A DNA stretch of 64,000 nucleotides from Candidatus Palauibacter poriticola. Lineage in GTDB: Bacteria; Gemmatimonadota; Gemmatimonadetes; Palauibacterales; Palauibacteraceae. This document shows positions 48,935-56,878 of this stretch, one piece after another. The position numbers and the translations under genes were made by a program. The notes under the pieces were generated by a model. The model did no database searches and had not been told where the DNA came from. It was given only the letters and a program-made list of their open reading frames with translations. Each line of letters begins with the position of its first letter. Positions within the stretch are counted from its first letter, which is position 1. The stretch is taken from positions 1 through 64,000 of the forward strand of contig JAAXHJ010000067.1 of assembly GCA_012270965.1 (NCBI GenBank), read 5' to 3'.

Positions 48935-50098
48935 GTGTTCGCGGGCCATGACCACGGCTACGACGAGATCCGCGATGGGGTGCGGGGTCTGTGCGAGCGC
49001 TTTCCGGGGGAGTACTGGCGGGACCGGGACCGCGAGAGCGCGTACCCGACGGCGTTCATAGAGGCGCTGACCGAGGCGGGATATCTCGCGGCGCTCATCC
49101 CCGAGGAATACGGAGGCGCCGGACTCGACCTCAAGGCGGCGTGCGTCATCCTCGAGATGATCCAGCGCACCGGGTGCAACGGAGCCGCCTGTCACGCCCA
49201 AATGTACATCATGGGCACTCTGCTCCGGCATGGCGGCGAGGCGCAGAAGCGGCGGTATCTGCCCCGGGTTGCGGCGGGAGAGTTGCGTTTGCAGGCCTTC
49301 GGCGTGAGTGAGCCGACCTGCGGCACGGACACGACCCGAATCGCGACAACGGCCGAACGGAACGGCGACGAGTACGTGATCCACGGACAGAAGACTTGGA
49401 TCTCCCGCTCGGAACACTCCGATCTCATGCTCCTGCTCGCGCGCACGACGCCTCGCGAGGAGAGCGCGAAACCCACGGCGGGGATGTCCGTCTTCCTCGT
49501 GGATCTGCGGAACGAAGTCGGCGAGTCCGTCACGATCCGGCCCATCGAGACGATGATCAACCACTCCACGACCGAGGTGTTTTTCGACGGATTGCGGGTG
49601 CCCGCGGCGAACCTCGTCGGTGATGAGGGGGAGGGGTTCCGCTACATCCTCGATGGACTGAACGCCGAGCGCGTACTCATCGCGGCCGAGTGCGTGGGGG
49701 ACGCGCGGTTCTTCGTGGAGCGTGCCGCGGAATACGCAAGGGGTCGCGAGGTGTTCGGACGCCCCATCGGACAGAACCAGGGCATCCAGTTTCCCATCGC
49801 CGAAGCCCACATGAAGACGGAAGCGGCGGCGCTCATGGTCGAACGGGCGGCTTCACTGTTCGACGACGGGGCGCCGTGCGGCGCCGAGGCGAACATGGCC
49901 AAGTACCTCGCATCGGACGCCTCGTGGGCCGCGGCCGACATGTGCATGCAGACATACGGGGGCTTCGCCTTCTCCACCGAGTACGGCATCGAACGCAAGT
50001 TTCGCGAGACGCGGCTGTACCAGATCGCGCCGATCTCCACGAATCTGATTTTGTCCCACGTGGCGACCCATGTCCTGGGTCTCCCGAAGTCCTTCTGA
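48935..50098 (+). CDS. Acyl-CoA dehydrogenase
   Basis: LIPEEYGGAGLDLKAACVILE; FGVSEPTCGTDTTRI; EVFGRPIGQNQGIQFPIAEAH; MQTYGGFAFSTEYGIERKFRETRLYQIAPIS. Confidence 0.93.
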   Translation: MFAGHDHGYDEIRDGVRGLCERFPGEYWRDRDRESAYPTAFIEALTEAGYLAALIPEEYGGAGLDLKAACVILEMIQRTGCNGAACHAQMYIMGTLLRHGGEAQKRRYLPRVAAGELRLQAFGVSEPTCGTDTTRIATTAERNGDEYVIHGQKTWISRSEHSDLMLLLARTTPREESAKPTAGMSVFLVDLRNEVGESVTIRPIETMINHSTTEVFFDGLRVPAANLVGDEGEGFRYILDGLNAERVLIAAECVGDARFFVERAAEYARGREVFGRPIGQNQGIQFPIAEAHMKTEAAALMVERAASLFDDGAPCGAEANMAKYLASDASWAAADMCMQTYGGFAFSTEYGIERKFRETRLYQIAPISTNLILSHVATHVLGLPKSF

Positions 50099-50115
50099 AA
50101 CGGCGAGGACCGGCG

Positions 50116-50946
50116 ATGGAAGGCGGGGCGGGCGGCGTCGGGCGCACCGAGGAGGTTGTGGATCGGGCCTCGGCGACGCTCGCGAGCGCCATGCTGGCCA
50201 CGCTGGACCGGGACTCGCGGGCGCTGGGCGACGGCGACCCTCTCCCGCCGCTCTTTCACTGGATGTACTGTCGGGAATTGGCGCCGGGCCGTCAGCTCGA
50301 CATCGACGGCCACCAGAAACGCGGCGACTTCCTGCCGGCACTGCCGTTCTCCCGCCGGATGTGGGCCGGCGGACGGATCGCCTTCGAAGGGAGCCTGCGG
50401 ATCGGAGAGCGCATCCGACGCCGCTCGACCGTCCGCTCGGTCACGCCCAAGAAGGGGCGCAGCGGGCCGCTGGTGCTCGTCGCGGTCGAGCACCGGATCT
50501 CGGGCAACGACGGCGAGATCGTCGAAGAACAGGACTTGGTCTTCCTCGAGCGGCCTACGGAACCGCTGGTGCTGCCGGACGTTTCGGCCCCCGAGGACGA
50601 GATGGAGTGGTCGGAGTCCGTGACGCCGAACGCCGCCGTGCTGTTCAGGTTTTCCGCGCTCACCTTCAACGCGCACCGCATCCACTACGACCGGGACTAC
50701 GCGTGTGATGTCGAGATGTATCCCGATCTCGTCGTGCACGGGCCGCTTACGGCGCTGCTCCTCGCGGATCTCGCGACCCGGCGCTCCGGGCGGGCCCTGC
50801 GAACACTGACCTTCCGGGCCCGCCGACCCATGTTCGTCGATCGGGCGATCACCCTTCAGGGAAGGCCGTCGGGGGACGGCGTCGATCTGAGGGCGCTCGA
50901 CGAAACGGGCGCCGTCGCGATGTCCGCCCGCGCCGGGCTGGCCTGA
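50116..50946 (+). CDS. MaoC/HTD2-like hydratase (mesaconyl-C4-CoA hydratase-like)
   Basis: GDPLPPLFHWMYC; LPFSRRMWAGGRIAFEG; LFRFSALTFNAHRIHYDRDYA; VVHGPLTALLLADL. Confidence 0.86.
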   Translation: MEGGAGGVGRTEEVVDRASATLASAMLATLDRDSRALGDGDPLPPLFHWMYCRELAPGRQLDIDGHQKRGDFLPALPFSRRMWAGGRIAFEGSLRIGERIRRRSTVRSVTPKKGRSGPLVLVAVEHRISGNDGEIVEEQDLVFLERPTEPLVLPDVSAPEDEMEWSESVTPNAAVLFRFSALTFNAHRIHYDRDYACDVEMYPDLVVHGPLTALLLADLATRRSGRALRTLTFRARRPMFVDRAITLQGRPSGDGVDLRALDETGAVAMSARAGLA

Positions 50947-51229
50947 CGAGCGGACGCCGACCGGATGCCGAACGTCCGGCAGCCCGGCCGTCCGGAAAAG
51001 TGCTCGCGGGGCGTGTCCGCCGGGCTCGCGTCGGCCCGGTTCCGGGCGCTCCGGTGCCGTTGCGGCTCGCGGTCGAGGACCGTGCTCTCGACCCCGTTCG
51101 AGCGGCGCGGGCATGTCGCGTCGCCGTGACGGTCCGGAAGTTCCAGGACGGGCTCTTCCCGCGAGGCGGAAGCGCCGGCGGCACTGGCCCGCGATCCGGC
51201 GGACGCTCCTGCGGATGGCCGGCCCCGAT

Positions 51230-51575
51230 GCGGAGCTCGGCGAACAACTCCCTCACCTTGCGGTGCCCGTGGGTCGAGTAGTTGTTCAGGATGATGTTGA
51301 TCCGCAGGTTCCTCGGCACCTCCCCCGCCGCCTTGCGGAGGAGCCGGAGAAGCTCTTGGTGGGGGTGCCTCCGGTAGGTCTCGGAGACCACCCCGCCCGA
51401 GGCCACGTCCATTGCCACGGAGAGCGACGTGGTGCCGTGGCGCTTGTAGTCGTGCGTCATCGTCCCGCAGCGCCCCTTCTTCAGCGCAGCCCCGGCTGCG
51501 TCCGGTCGAGCGCCCAGACCGAGCTCTTCTCGTCGAAGCTGAACACGACGGCGTTGTCCGGCGGGTCAAGGTACA
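51230..51575 (-). pseudogene. IS630-family transposase fragment
   Basis: [28 protein letters not shown] then frame change to GTMTHDYKRHGTTSLSVAMDVASGGVVSE...IILNNYSTHGHRKVRELFAEL; both ends missing. Confidence 0.82.
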
Positions 51576-51675
51576 GCGCCACCGCCCGCGCCGGGCTGGC
51601 CTGAACGAGCAGAAGCCGACCGGATGCCGGACCCTTCCGGAAGCGCAGCGGTCCGGAAGCCCGGCCGTCCCGGAG

Positions 51676-52068
51676 CTACGCCTGGAGGGCGTGGCTTAGG
51701 ACGAGGATCCCGCACCCCAGCGCGAGCGTGCCGGCGGTTCGCCAAAGTCCGGTGCCCAGCCGAAGCCCCATCTCGATCCGCTTGAGTCCGATTTTGGGGA
51801 ACAGCGCTTGGAAGGTGCCCTTGAGGAGCGCAGCCCAGCCGTAGACCGTCGCGATCGTCGGGACGCCGCCCCAAATGTTGTGGAACGCGACGATGAAGGA
51901 GCCGACGCCGACGCCGATGAGGCCGACGATCAAGCTGGCCGCCGTCCCCTTCGACTGGAGATGCTCTAGGAACGCCCTCCAATCCGCCGGCCGCAGGAGG
52001 GTTGACGCTCCGAGAACGATGAGGTTGATCGACACGAACACTTCCACCGCCCGAGTGAGGTCTTCCAT
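51676..52068 (-). CDS. Small integral membrane protein
   Basis: Four hydrophobic segments; 130 aa; no named family recognised. Confidence 0.65.
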   Translation of the reverse strand: MEDLTRAVEVFVSINLIVLGASTLLRPADWRAFLEHLQSKGTAASLIVGLIGVGVGSFIVAFHNIWGGVPTIATVYGWAALLKGTFQALFPKIGLKRIEMGLRLGTGLWRTAGTLALGCGILVLSHALQA

Positions 52069-52146
52069 CGGTTTCCTCCCTTCTCAGCTACGGGCCATGC
52101 TCGACCGCTTCCGGCCGCCACTTCCTTTACCATACCGCTTTACCTT

Positions 52147-53433
52147 TCATATCTTGGCCAGCGCCGCCACCGCGCGTTCGTTGTCCTCGAGCGTGTTGTA
52201 GAAGTGAGGAGAGAAGCGAACGAGGGACCCGCGATGGTCGACAATCACGTCGCGCGCGGCCAACTGACGCACGGTGCCCGCCGCGTCGCCGTCATGCTCG
52301 ACGAGGACGAGGGCGGATCGCGCCTCGGGATCGGAGGCTTGGTGCAGCTTGTAGCCGAGGTCCGACAACCTATCCCGCAAGTCGTTGGCCAAAAGCCGGT
52401 TCCGGTGTTGGATGGCGGGGATCCCGTACTCGAGAACGATGGACAGCCCTCCCGCGGCCGTGTACGCGACGCCGGCGGCGGGGGTCCCCAGTTCAAAGCG
52501 TCTGGCGTCCGCCCGGGGGGTCGCAGCGCGAATGTCGAAAAGAAACTGGTTTTCAACGCCGAACCACGAGAGCGTGACCGGATCGAGGCGCACCGACGGG
52601 CTCACGTGGAGGTAGGCCATGCCCGGTCCGCCGCAGAGCCATTTGAGGGCCCCGCCGACGAGGAAATCCACCCCCAGTGCTCCCGCATCGATCACCAATT
52701 GTCCATTTGATTGATACGCGTCCAACAGAATGAACGCCCCGGCGTCGTGCGCGATACGGGTGAGTTCGGCCGCGTCCTGCGTGTTGCCGCTCGTAAAGAA
52801 GACGTGCGATGTCGCGAGTAGCGCGGTGCGTTCGTCCACGGCGGCGCGGATCGATTCGAGAGGCACGTGAATCCCGTCGTGACTCGGCACGATCTCCACC
52901 TCGAGACCGTTCGCCCGCTGCGAAAGGAAATGATGGCCGACCGTGGGGAAGTCGAGTTCGGTGAGTACGACCTTGGTGCGGTCCGTGCCCCGGACGCTGG
53001 CCGCGATGGCCCCCCAAACGACGGCCACGGCCGCCGAAACGCTCGACATGAGGGCGATCGTGTCGGCGTCGGCCTCGATCGTGTTCCCGAATTGAGTCCG
53101 GACTTCCTCGAGCTTGGCGACCCAGATCTCATACCAGGCGCCCGCGCCCATCTCGTGCCACAGATCCTCGAAGCGCCGGCGTTCCTCGACGGAGCGGAGC
53201 GAGAGCGCGCCTAGGGAGTTGGAGTTGAGATATGTCTTGCGGGAGAGGATCGGGAACTGGCTCCTGATCTCGGCGAAGCGATCGTCGAGTGGCAGTGCCG
53301 ACTCCGCGATTCGCGCCGGTGACGCGGGGTTCCGCCACGGCCTGCTGGCCGATCCGAGCTCGGCCGGGGTAGCCGGTCCAAGTTCGGCCGGGCTGGCAGA
53401 TTCAGGCTCGGCCGGAATATCCTGTTTGGCCAT
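52147..53433 (-). CDS. Class V aminotransferase family (kynureninase/cysteine desulfurase-like)
   Basis: TYLNSNSLGALSLRSVEE; FILLDAYQSNGQLVIDAGALGVDFLVGGALKWLCGGPGMAYLHV. Confidence 0.88.
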   Translation of the reverse strand: MAKQDIPAEPESASPAELGPATPAELGSASRPWRNPASPARIAESALPLDDRFAEIRSQFPILSRKTYLNSNSLGALSLRSVEERRRFEDLWHEMGAGAWYEIWVAKLEEVRTQFGNTIEADADTIALMSSVSAAVAVVWGAIAASVRGTDRTKVVLTELDFPTVGHHFLSQRANGLEVEIVPSHDGIHVPLESIRAAVDERTALLATSHVFFTSGNTQDAAELTRIAHDAGAFILLDAYQSNGQLVIDAGALGVDFLVGGALKWLCGGPGMAYLHVSPSVRLDPVTLSWFGVENQFLFDIRAATPRADARRFELGTPAAGVAYTAAGGLSIVLEYGIPAIQHRNRLLANDLRDRLSDLGYKLHQASDPEARSALVLVEHDGDAAGTVRQLAARDVIVDHRGSLVRFSPHFYNTLEDNERAVAALAKI

Positions 53434-53680
53434 GGATGATCCGTCGCACTCGGCCCCGGAGACCGGGCCGCTTCTCGATTTCGAGGCAGGCCGGACGCTC
53501 GAACGGCGCGACCGCAAGCACGCCGGTCCCGGCGGCGAACCGGACTGCCCCCGGTGCGAGACCCGCATGGTGCGCCGCGTCGAGCAACACCGGGCGCCCC
53601 GCTCCGACGATTCGCCGTTCCGGGTCCGACTCGCGTGCCCGTCGGCCGGCTGCGGCGCGTGGACATCCTACAATTGGTAG
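53432..53680 (+). CDS. Small zinc-ribbon-like protein
   Basis: 82 aa with PDCPRCETRM...RLACPSAGCGAW; divergent start overlapping the class V aminotransferase start. Confidence 0.55.
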   Translation: MDDPSHSAPETGPLLDFEAGRTLERRDRKHAGPGGEPDCPRCETRMVRRVEQHRAPRSDDSPFRVRLACPSAGCGAWTSYNW

Positions 53681-53708
53681 GAGAGGTCGAGCCCCGACAA
53701 CCCGGACG

Positions 53709-55076
53709 CTACCACTCCATCTCGGGCAGCACCTCCCCTTGGAGCCGGAACATCTCATCGATGGTGTGCACCGCGGTGCGGTAGGAATCCGTCGTCGGAT
53801 CGAGCAGCAGCGCCTGGAGCAGCGTTCCCCGGGAGCCGTCGGCGAAGGCCTCAACGAGGAGGCGGTTGATCGACGTCTGGGTTCTGAGCAGTCCCAGGAT
53901 CCCCTCCGGCAGGCGCGCCATCGTCGAGGGCCGGAGGCCGCTCGCGTCGGCGCGGGCCGGCACTTCCACCACGGCGTCCTCCGGCAGGCCCGGCACGTAT
54001 CCGTCGTTCGGCACGTTCACCGCGTCGAGGTAGGTGTCGACCCCGCACAGGACTCCCTCGAGCAGCGGCACCGCCAGCTCCCCGGACGGGGCGAGATCCG
54101 CGGTGTCCGGTCGCTCGTCCCGCACCCGGGGGAGCGGGGACTCGGGGAACACCGGCACATCGGTCGGATTCTCGCCGAGGTTGTAGAGCCAGGTGGGGGT
54201 CTCTCCCGTTTCCCACGGGGCTCCGCGCACGGGGTCGTAGAAGAACTGGAGGAGACTGCTGCCGAGGAACTCCCGCGCCCAGCCCAGATACTCGCCGATG
54301 TGGTTCGCCCCGGGGCTGGGATACAGGCCAAAGACCCGAAACAGGATCCGGCTCAGCGCGATCTCGTCCCAGTCGTGGAGCCAGTGCGCCTCCCCCTCGC
54401 GGCGCCGCAGCCTCGGGTAGAGATCCTCGCCGGTCTCGCGGTCGCGTACGGATTCGAACCAAGTGAAGTGGTTGAGCCCGCTCGCCCGGGCGTCGAGCCG
54501 CTCCACTGGCAACTCCAGGAGGCGCGCCATCTGTTCCATCCCGTGGAAGACGCCGTGGCAGAGCCCGACGACGCGCACCGACGAGAGCCGGCTCTGGGCT
54601 TCGCACAGCTTCGTGAGCGGGTTCGTGTAGTTGACGAGCCACGCCTCGGGGCAGCGGACCTCCATCGCCCGCGCCAACTCGACCGCCGGACCCATGTTGC
54701 GAAGGGCGTGGAAGAGGCCTCCCGGCCCTCCGTTTTCTCCGTAGATCTGGGAGGAGCCGAACATGCGCGGGACGTGGAAGTCCTGCGCCCAGTGGAAGTA
54801 GCGCTTGATTTCGATGGAGAGGATCACCGCGCGGGCACCCGGCAGCGCCGCTTCGAGATCCGTCGTTGCGGACACGGCGACGCGCCGGCCCAGCCGCTCC
54901 GCGACCGTCTCCGCGTATGCCCGACTGCGGGGCAGTCCCGAGGGGTCGATGTCGACCAGCACCAGACTCAAGTCCCGATCACAGAGGGGATCGCTGAGGA
55001 GCAGGTCACGGATCGAGGCGGGGCCGAACTCGCGGCTGCCGGCCCCCACGAGGACGATCCTGAGGTCGTCGTTCAC
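53709..55076 (-). CDS. Glycoside hydrolase family 4 (alpha-glucosidase/galacturonidase-like)
   Basis: RIVLVGAGSREFGPASIRDLL; YGENGGPGGLFHALRNMG; AWLVNYTNPLTKLCEA; GLCHGVFHG; GLNHFTWFESV. Confidence 0.92.
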   Translation of the reverse strand: MNDDLRIVLVGAGSREFGPASIRDLLLSDPLCDRDLSLVLVDIDPSGLPRSRAYAETVAERLGRRVAVSATTDLEAALPGARAVILSIEIKRYFHWAQDFHVPRMFGSSQIYGENGGPGGLFHALRNMGPAVELARAMEVRCPEAWLVNYTNPLTKLCEAQSRLSSVRVVGLCHGVFHGMEQMARLLELPVERLDARASGLNHFTWFESVRDRETGEDLYPRLRRREGEAHWLHDWDEIALSRILFRVFGLYPSPGANHIGEYLGWAREFLGSSLLQFFYDPVRGAPWETGETPTWLYNLGENPTDVPVFPESPLPRVRDERPDTADLAPSGELAVPLLEGVLCGVDTYLDAVNVPNDGYVPGLPEDAVVEVPARADASGLRPSTMARLPEGILGLLRTQTSINRLLVEAFADGSRGTLLQALLLDPTTDSYRTAVHTIDEMFRLQGEVLPEMEW

Positions 55077-56875
55077 GGCGAAATCCCGGAGTCCGCGGGG
55101 GGTGTGTCGGCGTGCGCGATGCGGACGGTGATCGCGCCGGCGGCCAGCGACACGGCGAGCAGGAGCGCGCCCACGCCGGCTCGGCCGGTGAGCATGTGCC
55201 CGATGCCCAAGAGGCTGGCGTAGACGAAAAGCGCGCCGAGGAGGAAGCCCGGCCACATGCGGCTCGCCGGCGGATCGGCGGAGCGGACGCCGGTGCGCGC
55301 GGCCACATGGTCCCACCAGCCGCCCGGATGCACCCGCCGGTGGAAGCGGTCCAGCACTTCGTCCGACTCGGGCCGGGTGGCGAGCGCGACGGCGAGCCAG
55401 AGCGCAGTGCATGCGACGAGGATGACCACCCCCCGAATGAGATCCATCTCCGGCGCGTAGAATCCGTCGGCGGCCCGGATCGCCGCGGCGGGCAGGACGG
55501 GCTCGAGCACGCCAATCAAGACGCGCCCGTTTGCCAGAAGCACCGAACCGGCCATGGCGGTGATCTCCGCCCACGCGTTCACCCGCCACCAATACCAACG
55601 TAGGAGCCAGACGAGCGCGACCCCCGCCGTGAGTTCGATGATGTAGATCCACCCTCCCCGGATCGAGTCCATCTGCCAGGCCACGCCCGCGGCGACGACC
55701 GCGAGCAGCACGACCGTGATCCGCGACGCCGCGACGTAATGCCGCTCGGAGCGGTCCCTCCTCAGAAAGCGGCGGTAGACATCGTTGACCATGTACGACG
55801 CCCCCCAGCACAGGTGCGTGTCCATCGTGCTCATGAACGCGGCCAGGAAGGTGGCGACCATCAGCCCCCTGAGCCCGGCCGGCATGAGTTCCCGGATCAT
55901 CATCGGGTAGGCGAGTTCGGGGTCGGCGGCGAGCGCCGGGTCCATGGCCGCCGGCGGGAAGACGAGGAGCGACCCGAGTCCCACCACGATCCAGGGCCAC
56001 GTCAGGAGCACGGTGCCCGCGAAGGCAAACCACAGCGAAGCCTTCACGGCCTGCCGCTCGTCCCGCGTCGCGAACAGACGCTGGGCCACGTAGCCATCGC
56101 CCTGCCCGCTCCTCAGCCAAAGGATGCCGATGAGGCAAAGGAAGGAGACGACTTCGAGTGAGGACGCGGTCGCGCTGGACGGCACGAGATCGAGGACACC
56201 GGGCGGCGCCTCCGGCACGTCGCGCACGGCGTCGGCCATCGCCGCCGGACCGCCGAAACGCGTGAGCACGATCCCCGCCAGCGTCATCGCCCCGAGCATG
56301 CCGGCGACGAACTGGAGGAGGTCGGTCACGACGACGCCCCAGAGTCCCGATGCGACCGTGTAGGCCAGCGCGAGTCCGACGCAGACGGCCAGCGTCACGG
56401 CGGGATCCCAGCCAAGCAGCACGCGGCTGAACTTCACCATCGCAAGCATGACCCAACCCATCACGACAGCGTTCTTGAGGAGGCCTTGGTAGACCGCCGA
56501 AAAGCAGCGCAGCGCCCGAGCCGGGGCGCCGCCGTAGCGGATCTCGATGACCTCGGCATCGGTGAGGATGCCCGCCCGCCGCCACAGACGCGCGTAGAAG
56601 AAGGTCAGCATGAGGATCCCCGCCGCCTCGTACCACCAGAGCCAGTTGCCGTACACGCCCTGCCGGCGCACGAGAGCGGCCGTCGCGAGCGGGGCGTCCG
56701 TTGCGAACCAAGTGGCGGCGATAGAGGTGCCCGCGAGCCACCAGGGAAGCGAGCGGCCGGCGATGAAGTAGTCCTCGACGCTGCCGCCCGCCCGCCTCGC
56801 GAAGCCGAACCCGATGGCGAGCACGATCACGCCGTAGACGCAGACGACGATCCAGTCGAGCGCGGTCAGCGCCAC
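55073..56875 (-). CDS. Sodium:solute symporter (SSS family)
   Basis: GSVEDYFIAGRSLPWWLAGTSIAATWFATDAPLATA and multiple TM helices. Confidence 0.92.
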   Translation of the reverse strand: MALTALDWIVVCVYGVIVLAIGFGFARRAGGSVEDYFIAGRSLPWWLAGTSIAATWFATDAPLATAALVRRQGVYGNWLWWYEAAGILMLTFFYARLWRRAGILTDAEVIEIRYGGAPARALRCFSAVYQGLLKNAVVMGWVMLAMVKFSRVLLGWDPAVTLAVCVGLALAYTVASGLWGVVVTDLLQFVAGMLGAMTLAGIVLTRFGGPAAMADAVRDVPEAPPGVLDLVPSSATASSLEVVSFLCLIGILWLRSGQGDGYVAQRLFATRDERQAVKASLWFAFAGTVLLTWPWIVVGLGSLLVFPPAAMDPALAADPELAYPMMIRELMPAGLRGLMVATFLAAFMSTMDTHLCWGASYMVNDVYRRFLRRDRSERHYVAASRITVVLLAVVAAGVAWQMDSIRGGWIYIIELTAGVALVWLLRWYWWRVNAWAEITAMAGSVLLANGRVLIGVLEPVLPAAAIRAADGFYAPEMDLIRGVVILVACTALWLAVALATRPESDEVLDRFHRRVHPGGWWDHVAARTGVRSADPPASRMWPGFLLGALFVYASLLGIGHMLTGRAGVGALLLAVSLAAGAITVRIAHADTPPADSGISP

Positions 56876-56878
56876 CCG

